Made by a program: the position numbers and the translations under genes. Positions 26,658-35,464 of a stretch of DNA of 64,000 nucleotides are shown one piece after another. This DNA is from an uncultured Dehalococcoidia bacterium (GTDB taxonomy: Bacteria; Chloroflexota; Dehalococcoidia; Lucifugimonadales; Lucifugimonadaceae), in the NCBI GenBank assembly GCA_958295935.1, contig OY282385.1:2397545-2461544 (forward strand). Direction: 5' to 3'. Below the pieces are notes generated by a model, which saw only the letters and a list, made by a program, of their open reading frames with translations, was not told the origin of the DNA and ran no database searches. Within the stretch, counting starts at the first letter, position 1; every line of letters starts with the position of its first letter.

Positions 26658-28235
26658 ATGACAACAAAAACGAGATCGGATAGCGATGATCGTGTGATAA
26701 TTTTCGACACGACGCTTCGTGACGGTGAGCAGTCGGCGGGGGCGGGTCTGACGGTCGAGGAGAAGCTGCGAATCGCTCGTCAGTTGGCTCGTCTTGGTGT
26801 TGACGTAATCGAGGCGGGTTTTGCGGCGAGTTCTGCTGGGGATTTCGAGGCTGTGCAACGTGCGGCTCGTGAGATCGAGGGTCCGGTGATAGCGTCTCTT
26901 TCGCGTGCGGTTGCGGGGGACATCGACGCGGCGGGACGTGCGCTCGAGGGGGCTGCTCGGCCTCGCATTCACACGTTTCTGTCGTCATCAGAGATTCACA
27001 TTCTTCACCAGATGCGGCGTGATCGGGAGACGATCATGGGCATGGCGGTTGATGCCGTGAAGCGTGCCAAGGGCTATGTCGAGGACGTTGAGTTTTCCCC
27101 TATGGACGCGTCTCGTACGGAGCCTGAGTACCTGTATTCGATGCTGACTCAGGTAATCGATGCCGGTGCGACGACAGTGAACATTCCGGACACTGTGGGT
27201 TATAGCAATCCTCGGGAGTTTGGTTCTCTCATTCGCGGGATATTCGAGAACGTTTCGAACATCGATCGTGCTGTGGTGAGCGTGCATTGCCACAACGACC
27301 TGGGGATGGCGGTTTCCAACAGCCTGGCTGCTGTGGAGAACGGCGCTCGTCAGGTCGAGGGTTGTATCAATGGGTTGGGTGAGCGGGCGGGCAATGCCGC
27401 TCTGGAGGAGGTGATCATGGCGATCGAGACGAGGCGGGACCATTACCGGGCGTTTACCGGGGTGGATACCCGCGAGATTGGTCCTGCGAGCCGTTTGATC
27501 AGTGCGATTTTTGGTTTTCCGGTGCAGTACAACAAGGCGGTTGTTGGTCAGAATGCGTTTCGGCATTCTTCAGGGATCCACCAGGACGGCTACCTGAAGG
27601 AGCGAACGACGTTCGAGATCATGGAGCCGGAGTCCGTGGGCTGGCGTGGGGAGGCGTTGGTGCTGGGCAAGCTGAGCGGTCGCGCCGGTCTGCGTTCGCG
27701 ATTGAGGGATCTTGGCTACTCGGTGTCGGAGGAGGGTGTGGACGACGTGTTTGCGTCTTTCAAGAGCCTTGCGGACCGCAAGCGTGAGGTTACGGACGCG
27801 GATCTGGAATCTCTGATGGCTGAGCATTTTCGCTTTGCGGATACTGAGCGGGCGTACAAGGTGGACAAGGTTCACGTGGTTTGCGGAGACGACGTTACGC
27901 CTGAGGCGACGGTGTCTCTGGAGCATCCGGATGGAGAGAAGAAGACGCACACGGCGCGCGGTACGGGTCCTGTGGATGCGGTTTGCAAGGCAATCGACGC
28001 GCTGATCGAGGGTGAGGTGAAGCTTACGGAGTTTGCCGTGAATTCCGTAACGGAGGGGATAGACGCGTTGGGTGAGGTGACGATTCGCATCGAGAAGGAC
28101 GGTTGGACGTATTCTGGTCGGGGGAGTTCTACGGACATAGTGGTGGCGTCTGCGAAGGCTTACGTCAACGCCATCAACCGCGCTCTTGCGATCGGTATGC
28201 AGACTTCGCCGCCGCAGTCTGTTGCGGTGGTGTAG
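26658..28235 (+). CDS. leuA: 2-isopropylmalate synthase
   Basis: About 525 residues from ATG 26658, which has GGGAGAG in front; ATG 26643 is a possible alternative. The HMGL catalytic barrel shows FDTTLRDGEQSAGAGL, FLSSSEIHILHQM, HCHNDLGMAVSNSLAAVENG and the metal-binding INGLGERAGNAALEE. The C-terminal half has the LeuA dimer/regulatory domain (GTGPVDAVCKAIDALI, YSGRGSSTDIVVASAKAYVNAIN), the site of leucine inhibition. It condenses acetyl-CoA with 2-ketoisovalerate, the first committed step to leucine. Confidence 0.96.
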   Translation: MTTKTRSDSDDRVIIFDTTLRDGEQSAGAGLTVEEKLRIARQLARLGVDVIEAGFAASSAGDFEAVQRAAREIEGPVIASLSRAVAGDIDAAGRALEGAARPRIHTFLSSSEIHILHQMRRDRETIMGMAVDAVKRAKGYVEDVEFSPMDASRTEPEYLYSMLTQVIDAGATTVNIPDTVGYSNPREFGSLIRGIFENVSNIDRAVVSVHCHNDLGMAVSNSLAAVENGARQVEGCINGLGERAGNAALEEVIMAIETRRDHYRAFTGVDTREIGPASRLISAIFGFPVQYNKAVVGQNAFRHSSGIHQDGYLKERTTFEIMEPESVGWRGEALVLGKLSGRAGLRSRLRDLGYSVSEEGVDDVFASFKSLADRKREVTDADLESLMAEHFRFADTERAYKVDKVHVVCGDDVTPEATVSLEHPDGEKKTHTARGTGPVDAVCKAIDALIEGEVKLTEFAVNSVTEGIDALGEVTIRIEKDGWTYSGRGSSTDIVVASAKAYVNAINRALAIGMQTSPPQSVAVV

Positions 28236-28294
28236 GTGTAAGGCTGGACTTTCCGTTTTCGGTGGTCCATTTATGAGAGGAGCCGAGGTCGCCG

Positions 28295-29704
28295 TTGTCA
28301 AAGACGATGTTCCAAAAGATCTGGGATAGGCACGTGGTGGCAGAGCCTGAGGGTCAGCCGCCGTTGCTGTACATCGACCTGCACCTCGTGCATGAGGTGA
28401 CGTCACCACAGGCGTTTGACGGGCTACGTTTGGCTGGCCGGTCGGTCAGGCGGCCTGAGTTGACGGTGGCGACGGTGGATCACAACGTTCCTACGGACTT
28501 GCGGCCCGGGCCTATCACGGACGCGATAGCGCGCAATCAGATTGAGGCTTTGAGGAGGAACTGCGAGGATTTTGAGGTCAGGCTGTATGACATAGAGTCT
28601 CCCCGGCAGGGGATAGTGCACGTCATCGGTCCTGAGCTTGGCTACACGCAGCCAGGCAAGACGATAGTTTGCGGGGATTCGCATACTTCGACGCACGGGG
28701 CTTTCGGGGCTCTGGCCTTTGGGATTGGGACTTCGGAGGTTGAGCACGTTCTGGCGACGCAGACGCTTCGTCAGCAGCGTCCTGCCACGATGGAGGTTCG
28801 CTTCGAGGGGGAGTTGCCTTTAGGGGTGAGCGCGAAGGACATGATCCTTGCTGCTATCGGTCAGATGGGTGTGGCCGGGGGTGTGGGGCACGTGTTGGAG
28901 TACACCGGCGAATCTATACGCGGCCTCGACATGGACGGTCGTATGACGGTCTGCAACATGAGCATAGAGGCCGGTGCGCGTGCGGGGATGATAGCCCCGG
29001 ATGAGACTACGTTCGAGTGGCTGGAGGGCCGCCCTTTTTCTCCAAAGGGCGGTGAGTTCCAGGAGGCTGTGAATGTCTGGAGGGGTCTGTCCACGGATTG
29101 CGATGCGGAGTTCGACGCTGAGGTTGAGATAGATTGCGCTGCTCTGGAGCCTTACGTTAGTTGGGGTACGAATCCGGGTCAGTCGTCGAAGATCACGGGT
29201 TCTGTTCCTGAGCTGTCTGATTTCGAGGATGCTGCGGACCAGGAGAATGCGGCTCGTGCGCTGGAGTACATGGGTCTTGTCGGGGGCACTCCTATGCAGG
29301 AGATAGTCATCGATCGGGTTTTCATTGGTTCTTGTACCAATGCACGCCTGGAGGATTTGCGTTCGGCGGCGCGCGTGGTTCGCGGCAGGCGTGCTGCTCC
29401 GAACGTGCGTGCGATGGTGGTTCCGGGTTCGACGGCTGTGAAGTTGCAGGCGGAGCGTGAGGGTCTTGACGAGGTTTTCAAGGATGCCGGGTTCGAGTGG
29501 CGGGAGGCTGGTTGTTCGATGTGTCTGGGTATGAATCCTGACATTCTTGCGCCTGGTGAGCGTTGCGCTTCTACTTCCAACCGTAATTTCGAGGGTCGTC
29601 AGGGCAAAGGCGGGCGTACGCATCTGCTTAGCCCGGCGATGGCGGCTGCGGCGGGGGTTGCGGGTCGTTTCGTTGACATCCGGGACTGGGATCTGGGGGA
29701 CTGA
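28295..29704 (+). CDS. leuC: 3-isopropylmalate dehydratase large subunit
   Basis: A 469-residue aconitase-family large subunit. TTG 28295 gives [14 protein letters not shown], matching the usual LeuC N-terminus better than the ATG four codons later. The three 4Fe-4S cysteines lie in [15 protein letters not shown] and [10 protein letters not shown]; other hallmarks are [31 protein letters not shown] (partly quoted) and [21 protein letters not shown]-type end. With LeuD it isomerises 2- to 3-isopropylmalate. Unusually, leuD does not follow directly: a DUF4328 gene lies between them. Confidence 0.96.
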   Translation: MSKTMFQKIWDRHVVAEPEGQPPLLYIDLHLVHEVTSPQAFDGLRLAGRSVRRPELTVATVDHNVPTDLRPGPITDAIARNQIEALRRNCEDFEVRLYDIESPRQGIVHVIGPELGYTQPGKTIVCGDSHTSTHGAFGALAFGIGTSEVEHVLATQTLRQQRPATMEVRFEGELPLGVSAKDMILAAIGQMGVAGGVGHVLEYTGESIRGLDMDGRMTVCNMSIEAGARAGMIAPDETTFEWLEGRPFSPKGGEFQEAVNVWRGLSTDCDAEFDAEVEIDCAALEPYVSWGTNPGQSSKITGSVPELSDFEDAADQENAARALEYMGLVGGTPMQEIVIDRVFIGSCTNARLEDLRSAARVVRGRRAAPNVRAMVVPGSTAVKLQAEREGLDEVFKDAGFEWREAGCSMCLGMNPDILAPGERCASTSNRNFEGRQGKGGRTHLLSPAMAAAAGVAGRFVDIRDWDLGD

Positions 29705-29707
29705 TCG

Positions 29708-30778
29708 GTGGTTCGGATGTCGAAACCCAATCGAGGCAGGCGGTCCGATAGGGAAGATCGGGGTCGGGTGCGCGGTGCGTGGCGGCGCTTCAGCGGGCGG
29801 GAAGATCTGGAGCGTGCGATGCAGGCCAGGTACGATCCGTACCGGTATGAGTCCAACGGGAATACGTTGGGGTGGCTGTCGGCTTTCCTGGGGGTCTGGA
29901 TTGCGCTATCGCTTGCGCTTATGTTGAATGACTGGTCCACGGCGAATCACCTGGAGGAGCTTTCGTCGGGCGGTCTTGTCTATACGCCTCCCGGTGACAT
30001 ATATCCGGAGACGATAACGTCCTACTCGGAGGCGGAGGGTTTGAATTGCGACACCACTGAGGAGTTGGTGGAGTTGACGGCGGCTTGCCAGCGGGTGATT
30101 GACATCCAGCGAGATTTTGGTTCCCGGCGTGATCGCGGCAATTTGATGTTTGCGGGTATCGTGGTTCTGTTGATAGTGATTTCGTTTCCGTTTTCCACGT
30201 TCGTGCATCGTGCGAGCAGGAACGTTCCTACTCTGAAGTCGTTCGGGCAGAGATTTTCGGCGGACTCTGCGGTGATTTGGTTTTTCGTGCCTTTGGCGAA
30301 CGTGGTGCGGCCTGCTCAGGCAGTGATGGAAATTTTCAGGGGGAGCGACCCTTCGGCCAGCACGCACGAGGAGGAGGACTGGAAGCGGTCGGGCGGGGTT
30401 CCCTTGATTGCGTACCTGTGGGCGTTGGCGTTCGGGGCTGCGGTGCTGTTCAATCCTGTTACGGTGCAGCGTATCTACTTTCGTCCCGGGGATACGATAG
30501 CGGGTGCGATTTCGACTTTGGAGACGAGTTTTTGGTCGGACATAGTTTTGGCGATAGCCGGTTTGTCTGCGATACTGATGGCGATGGCTCTTCACCGTCG
30601 GCAGGAGGCCCGTCGGGCCAAGGTGGGTGATTTCGTCTACACTCCGCCTCCGCCTGAGCCTGATCTGATTCAGCAAGCTCGGGAGGAGCGTAGGAGCCGG
30701 CCGCGGCCTCGCCTCGAGGGGCGTGTGGGAAGAGGGCGCGATGACGTTGGGCCAGACGGCGACGGCAGGCCGGAGTGA
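29708..30778 (+). CDS. DUF4328-type membrane protein inserted between leuC and leuD
   Basis: A 356-residue protein. A basic N-terminus ([17 protein letters not shown]) is followed by four hydrophobic segments (about 55-77, 148-170, 225-250, 278-297) and a basic, Pro-rich C-terminus. The sequence [24 protein letters not shown] is the recognisable core of the DUF4328 family, which has no known function. It starts at GTG 29708, three bases after leuC, or at ATG 29717, and ends overlapping the leader of leuD. It has no obvious link to leucine synthesis, so it is either a passenger or a membrane factor co-expressed under leucine control. Confidence 0.72.
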   Translation: MVRMSKPNRGRRSDREDRGRVRGAWRRFSGREDLERAMQARYDPYRYESNGNTLGWLSAFLGVWIALSLALMLNDWSTANHLEELSSGGLVYTPPGDIYPETITSYSEAEGLNCDTTEELVELTAACQRVIDIQRDFGSRRDRGNLMFAGIVVLLIVISFPFSTFVHRASRNVPTLKSFGQRFSADSAVIWFFVPLANVVRPAQAVMEIFRGSDPSASTHEEEDWKRSGGVPLIAYLWALAFGAAVLFNPVTVQRIYFRPGDTIAGAISTLETSFWSDIVLAIAGLSAILMAMALHRRQEARRAKVGDFVYTPPPPEPDLIQQAREERRSRPRPRLEGRVGRGRDDVGPDGDGRPE

Positions 30779-30795
30779 TTGTCGAGGGGGATACG

Positions 30796-31401
30796 ATGGA
30801 GCCTTTTGTGAAGTTGACTGGGTTGGCTGCGCCGCTGGATCGGGCGAACGTAGATACGGATCAGATTATTCCCAAGCAGTTCCTGAAGCGGATAGAGCGC
30901 ACGGGCTTTGGGGAGTTTGCGTTTTTCGATTGGCGCTACCTGGAGGAGGGGGTTCCCGATCCGAGTTTCACGCTGAATGATGAACGCTACCGGGGCGCGT
31001 CCATACTGATAGCGGGGCGTAATTTTGGCTCTGGCTCTTCGAGAGAACATGCGCCCTGGGCGTTGGGCGAGTATGGTTTCCGTGCGATCATCGCGCCGAG
31101 TTTCGGGGACATATTCAGGAATAATTGCATGCAGAACGGCATGCTGCCGGTGGAGTTGTCGGCGGTCGAGGTGGACCGCCTCATGGCGCGTGCGTTGCGT
31201 GAGGATGGGTACCGAGTGACTGTGGACTTGGAGTCGCAGACTGTGACCGACGGTTGGGGGTTCTGTGCGAGGTTCGAGATAGATCCTTATCGTAGGGATT
31301 CCTTGCTGCAGGGTCTTGACGACATTGGCCGTACGCTTGAGCTGGAAGAGGCTATCGACCGGTTCGAGGCTGGTTTTCTAGCAAGCACAGGATCTTATTG
31401 A
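30796..31401 (+). CDS. leuD: 3-isopropylmalate dehydratase small subunit
   Basis: About 201 residues from ATG 30796, which has GAGGGG five bases upstream; a GTG at 30775 overlapping the preceding gene is less likely. The swivelling domain has [13 protein letters not shown] and the substrate-loop [17 protein letters not shown], followed by the [19 protein letters not shown] segment. It pairs with LeuC. leuB follows after 115 bases. Confidence 0.96.
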   Translation: MEPFVKLTGLAAPLDRANVDTDQIIPKQFLKRIERTGFGEFAFFDWRYLEEGVPDPSFTLNDERYRGASILIAGRNFGSGSSREHAPWALGEYGFRAIIAPSFGDIFRNNCMQNGMLPVELSAVEVDRLMARALREDGYRVTVDLESQTVTDGWGFCARFEIDPYRRDSLLQGLDDIGRTLELEEAIDRFEAGFLASTGSY

Positions 31402-31516
31402 CGCGCGCGGCGCTTCTGGCGTCTCTGAGACATTCACAGGATCTTGTTGGGCACGCGGCACTTGAGTAGCTGGGATTTGCCGGGCAGTCTTGGCGCGTAG
31501 TTAGGAGAGATTCGAC

Positions 31517-32623
31517 TTGCAGGCACGAATAGCGGTACTGGGCGGTGACGGGGTTGGCCCTGAGGTGACTGCGGAGGCGGTCAAGACGTTGGGGGCTGTG
31601 GCGGATCGTTTCGGGCATGGATTCGAGTTTCGTTCCGGTTCGGTCGGCGGCAGGGCGATGGACGAGTTGGGCTCCCCGCTGCCTGATGAGACGATGGAGA
31701 TTGTGCTGGGTTCTGATGCGGTGTTGCTGGGCGCGGTTGGGGGTCCGAAGTGGGATGATCCTGCGGCTGAGTCTCGTCCGGAGGACGGTGTGCTTGGTCT
31801 GCGCAAGGCTCTTGGTCTTTTTGCGAACCTTCGGCCGGTCAAGGTGTATCCTCAGTTGATCCATAGCAGCCCGCTGCGGCCGGAGCGGTTGAAGGGCGTT
31901 GACTTCATCATCATCCGGGAGTTGACGGGCGGTCTCTACTTTGGGGAGCCCAAGCGGCGGTGGAATACTTGTGAGGGCCGTCGGGCGGTGGATACATTGG
32001 AGTACACGGAGCAGGAGATTGAGCGGGTTGTGCGGGTGGGTTTCGAGTTGGCGGGGGTTCGGGGCAAGCGTCTGCACTCGCTGGACAAGATGAACGTTAT
32101 GCAGACGTCTCGTCTTTGGCGTGAGGTTGCGAGCGAGGTGGCCGAGGAGTACCCGGAGGTGGAGTTGGTGCACATGCTGGCGGACAATGCTGCGATGCAG
32201 ATAGTGACGAATCCCGACGTGTTCGACGTGATCGTTACGGAGAACACTTTTGGGGATATTCTGTCGGATGAGGCTGCTGTGATCGGTGGGTCCATGGGTA
32301 TGCTGCCGTCTGCGTCGTTGACTAGCGTGCCTTCTATGGGGTCGGGCCTGCGTCGCGGGGGCAAGCCGGCGCTCTATGAGCCGATCCATGGTTCGGCGCC
32401 GGACATAGCGGGTCAGGGAGTGGCGAATCCGGTGGCGTCTATCCTGAGCGCGGCGATGCTGTTGCGGTGGTCGCTGGGGCTTCAGCGGGAGGCGGATGCC
32501 GTGGAGGATGCTGTGGAGGGTGTACTTGCGGAGGGTTACCGGACGCGGGATATAGCGTCTCCAGGGGAGGAGGCACTGGGTACGCGGGAGATGGGGGACC
32601 TGATCGCTTCCCGGTTGGGCTGA
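31517..32623 (+). CDS. leuB: 3-isopropylmalate dehydrogenase
   Basis: A 368-residue beta-decarboxylating dehydrogenase beginning at TTG 31517 with GGAGAG 6 bases upstream. Motifs: [18 protein letters not shown], the substrate loop [30 protein letters not shown] (LeuB-specific), and K in [30 protein letters not shown] carries the metal aspartates and [13 protein letters not shown] the cofactor-binding end. It oxidises 3-isopropylmalate with NAD+. It is the last gene of the ilvBNC-leuACDB operon and is convergent with the dehydrogenase at 32688. Confidence 0.96.
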   Translation: MQARIAVLGGDGVGPEVTAEAVKTLGAVADRFGHGFEFRSGSVGGRAMDELGSPLPDETMEIVLGSDAVLLGAVGGPKWDDPAAESRPEDGVLGLRKALGLFANLRPVKVYPQLIHSSPLRPERLKGVDFIIIRELTGGLYFGEPKRRWNTCEGRRAVDTLEYTEQEIERVVRVGFELAGVRGKRLHSLDKMNVMQTSRLWREVASEVAEEYPEVELVHMLADNAAMQIVTNPDVFDVIVTENTFGDILSDEAAVIGGSMGMLPSASLTSVPSMGSGLRRGGKPALYEPIHGSAPDIAGQGVANPVASILSAAMLLRWSLGLQREADAVEDAVEGVLAEGYRTRDIASPGEEALGTREMGDLIASRLG

Positions 32624-32687
32624 TTTTTACTGGCGTTGTGCCGGCGGTTGGGGTTTTGGGCTGGCTTGAAGCGGTAGGCGCTGCGGG

Positions 32688-33689
32688 TTATTGGTTTGGT
32701 TTTATGGCGACCTTTACGCCTGCGGGGTCTGCGGCGTCTGCGAAGGCTGCGGCGATTTCTCGCAGGGGGTAGGCGGTGGTGATGATCTTCTCGACGTTGG
32801 GTACCTGGGTTAGGAGGTCTAGCGCTCGGTGGAATGATCTTCCGCCGCCGAAGGCTCCTCGTATGGAGAGTTCCCGGTAATGCACGTCGAACATGTCGGC
32901 TGGCATGATGCTGCCCTGTGGGTTTACTCCGACTAGTTGTACGTTTCCCCTGGGTCTCGTGAGGCGTATGGCCTGTTTTACGAGGTCGGGTTTTCCGACG
33001 GCTTCGCATGCTACGTGGACGCCGAGTCCTTCGGTGAGGTCGTCGATGAGGCCTTCGAGATCGTCTGTGGCGGGGTCGATGGTTCGGTCGGCTCCGAGGT
33101 TGGCTGCGATCTGTCGTCTGGCGCTGATTGGTTCTGAGACGATGACGGTCGCTGCGCCTCTGAGTTTGGCGAATGCTGCGGTCATGAGTCCTATCACGCC
33201 TGCTCCCATGACGAGTACGACGGCGTTTTGTGGCATTTGGAACATTTCGAGTCCTGATAGGCAGCAGGCTGAGGGTTCCATGAGCGCGGCTGTTTGGAGG
33301 TCTAGGTCGTCAGGTATTGGTATGGCGTTGCCGGCTGGCATGACTGCGTATTCGGCCATGCCGTGTGCGCGTTTGGCGTTTTTGCATGACTGTCTGAGCC
33401 CTGCTCGGCATCCTGGGCAGTTTCCGCAGGTCCAGGTTGGTATGGCCGCGATTCCGTTTCCGCGTATGGATTGGTCGATGCCTGGGCCGGTGTCTACGAT
33501 CACGCCTGTGAATTCATGTCCCATGACCCATGGGGGTTCGCCTGGGAAGAGTCCCTGGGTCATGTGTACTTCACTGCCGCATATGCCTACTGTGTCGACT
33601 TTTACGAGTACCTGGCCGTGTTCCGGTACGGGGTCTGGGGCGTGATCTATGGTGAAGCTATCTCCGCCTCTCCACGTAGCGACTTTCAT
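32688..33689 (-). CDS. Zinc-dependent alcohol/polyol dehydrogenase (MDR superfamily)
   Basis: A 333-residue medium-chain dehydrogenase. Catalytic zinc ligands are C37 (VGICGSEVH) and H58-E59 (MGHEF). Four cysteines, C88, C91, C94 and C102, make the structural zinc lobe. The Rossmann motif is VMGAGVIGLM, followed by VIVSEPISARRQIA; the acidic end of strand 2 favours NAD. This pattern is that of threonine, sorbitol and related polyol dehydrogenases; the substrate is unknown. It ends 64 bases from leuB, tail to tail, and is divergent from the lactonase gene, so the two may share control. Confidence 0.88.
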   Translation of the reverse strand: MKVATWRGGDSFTIDHAPDPVPEHGQVLVKVDTVGICGSEVHMTQGLFPGEPPWVMGHEFTGVIVDTGPGIDQSIRGNGIAAIPTWTCGNCPGCRAGLRQSCKNAKRAHGMAEYAVMPAGNAIPIPDDLDLQTAALMEPSACCLSGLEMFQMPQNAVVLVMGAGVIGLMTAAFAKLRGAATVIVSEPISARRQIAANLGADRTIDPATDDLEGLIDDLTEGLGVHVACEAVGKPDLVKQAIRLTRPRGNVQLVGVNPQGSIMPADMFDVHYRELSIRGAFGGGRSFHRALDLLTQVPNVEKIITTAYPLREIAAAFADAADPAGVKVAIKPNQ

Positions 33690-33896
33690 GTTGTTTTCCC
33701 TCGTGCTAGGGTTTTTGCGTTTTCACAGGCCAGATTGTGCAACCGTGGGCCTGGGTTGTCACCCCTGGTTTCCTGGGATTTCTCCCGGCCCTTGTGACGG
33801 CTCCATCCGGTAGACTTTGGCGGCGTCGGGATCCACGTAAAGTTCTCCAAATCCAGGCGTGGAAAGCCCCGTAGCAGGAAGCGCGTAATATCCCCC

Positions 33897-34919
33897 ATGC
33901 CCCCCACGTCCATCGCATACGTCTCGCTCTCGGGCGACGATAAGATCGCAGCCCTCGCCCTGGACCTCCAGACAGGCCGCCTCGAACGCCTCTGGGATAC
34001 ACGCGTGGAGGGAGGCCCGGCTCCACTGGCCCTCTCGCCCGATGGCCGCACCCTATACGCCGGTCTCAGGCGCTCCTGCCAGATGGCCGCCTTCAGGGTG
34101 GACCCGCGGAGCGGCCGCCTCAGCTTCCTGAACACCATAGACCTCCACTCCGATCCATGCTGCATCGCCGCCGATCGCACGGGACGCTTCTTGCTGTCCG
34201 CATACTACGCGGCAGGCGGGATCGCCGTGCACCCCATCAATGAGCGCGGGTCACCTGTAGAGCAGCCGGCGGCGATGCGAAAAACCATGCCCAAAGCTCA
34301 TTGCGTACGCACAGACCCCTCTAACCGATTCCTCTTCCTGCCACACGTCGGAGAATCCAACGCAATCTTCCAGTTCCTGTTCGACCCAGCCTCGGGCCAA
34401 CTCCACGACAACAATCCTCCGATCCTGCGGGCTGCGGAGGGACACGGTCCGCGCCACTATTGCTACCTACCCAAGGGAAACATCGTCTACTTCGACAACG
34501 AGCAGGGGTCGAGCGTCACCGCCTACCGACTTGACCCAAACGCCGGAACCCTCACACCTTTTCAGACTATCTCCACACTGCCTAGGGGATACCGGGGGGA
34601 TAACTCCTGCGCCCAGATATGGCTGCATCCTTCCGCCCGCAGCCTGTACGTCTCGAACCGGGGGCACGACAGTATCGCCATCTTTGCAGTGCACCCCGAA
34701 ACTGGCGAGCTAACCTTTCTTCGCGCACAGCCCACGCTTGAAACGCCCAGGGCGTTCGGCATCGACCCGTCCGGCGCCTACCTGCTCGCGGCCGGACTCG
34801 AAACGGGGGAGCTGGCCTCATACCGGATCGACCCGTCCTCCGGCCTGCTGCACCCCTTGGCCGTCCAGCGGGTCGGCGACACCCCCATGTGGGTACTGCT
34901 ACACCAATTCCGAAAATAA
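33897..34919 (+). CDS. Seven-bladed beta-propeller lactonase (6-phosphogluconolactonase-like, YbhE type)
   Basis: A 340-residue protein made of repeated blades with IAALALDLQTGRLERL, LALSPDGRTLYAG, FRVDPRSGRLSFL and YVSNRGHDSIAIFAVHPETGELTFL, the pattern of the Pgl/YbhE lactonase family. It has no signal peptide, so it is probably cytoplasmic. The family hydrolyses 6-phosphogluconolactone or other sugar lactones. Divergence from a polyol dehydrogenase and nearness to sugar-acid dehydratases fit a route from sugar to lactone to acid. Codon choice here is more C-ending than in the ilv-leu genes, hinting at a different history. The start ATG at 33897 has no strong ribosome-binding site. Confidence 0.82.
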   Translation: MPPTSIAYVSLSGDDKIAALALDLQTGRLERLWDTRVEGGPAPLALSPDGRTLYAGLRRSCQMAAFRVDPRSGRLSFLNTIDLHSDPCCIAADRTGRFLLSAYYAAGGIAVHPINERGSPVEQPAAMRKTMPKAHCVRTDPSNRFLFLPHVGESNAIFQFLFDPASGQLHDNNPPILRAAEGHGPRHYCYLPKGNIVYFDNEQGSSVTAYRLDPNAGTLTPFQTISTLPRGYRGDNSCAQIWLHPSARSLYVSNRGHDSIAIFAVHPETGELTFLRAQPTLETPRAFGIDPSGAYLLAAGLETGELASYRIDPSSGLLHPLAVQRVGDTPMWVLLHQFRK

Positions 34920-35464
34920 GCGACCCTCCGCAACACTGCGAAGATTCCGCGTTTGTGTGTGCGTCGTTTGCTCATTTCGGTCAATGCGCACAGCGTTTTG
35001 ATAGTAGTAATAGTCGCGGTCAACCGTCGCGTCACCGAGAGCTCGACCTCGGCACTGTACTTCCGGAAGTCGTGGATGGCGCTCACTCGCTGACCGGAGC
35101 GCGGCATGGCGCTGTCGCGATGTTTGAGGACTTTGGGCGCATACATGCTTCATGACCTCCGGCATCAATCCTGAAGGGCGGCAATTGCTGGGGGTCTGCA
35201 CAGGGAGTTGGGAACCACGATGGGACCGTTATAGACTCTGGATCGTCGTTTACCTGGAGCCAAGGGGAATTTCTATATGACCTAGCCGAGCTGGAGAGGG
35301 CGGTTCGGATCAACGAGTAACATCAGAGACGCCTGACCCGGTCGCGGATCATGCGTCAAGTTAGCCCACTCCGCCCGGGCGTCTAACCTCTCGACATTGA
35401 TGATCTTTATGGTCAAGCCAAGGTTTGCCTTGCCTGCCGCAAGTAGCACGAGGATCGGAATCCA
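34920..35464. other. Intergenic region with gene debris
   Basis: A 545-base stretch without an intact gene. Its centre carries the GAF-domain fragment listed separately. Beyond it, 35172-35321 is open on the plus strand with a protein-like tail (WSQGEFLYDLAELERAVRINE, ending at a TAA) but no start codon. The rest looks non-coding. Confidence 0.5.
35020..35195 (+). pseudogene. Decayed GAF-domain fragment (sensor kinase or GAF-regulator type)
   Basis: Three short pieces in shifting frames join into one familiar GAF-domain segment: VNRRVTES (35020-35043), then LDLGTVLPEVVDGAHSLTGAR and HGAVAMFEDFGRIHA in another frame (35042-35148). After a further shift comes FMTSGINPEGRQLLG (35149-35193). Known GAF-containing kinases and LuxR-type regulators read this order continuously, with a central LTGARYG motif and a D-F-V-T-S-G motif. 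At least two frameshifts and the loss of both ends mean it is not functional. Confidence 0.7.

Noticed and set aside
30775-30795. GTG start for leuD overlapping the DUF4328 gene
   Set aside because: ATG at 30796 has a better-spaced GAGGGG and agrees with the usual LeuD N-terminus.
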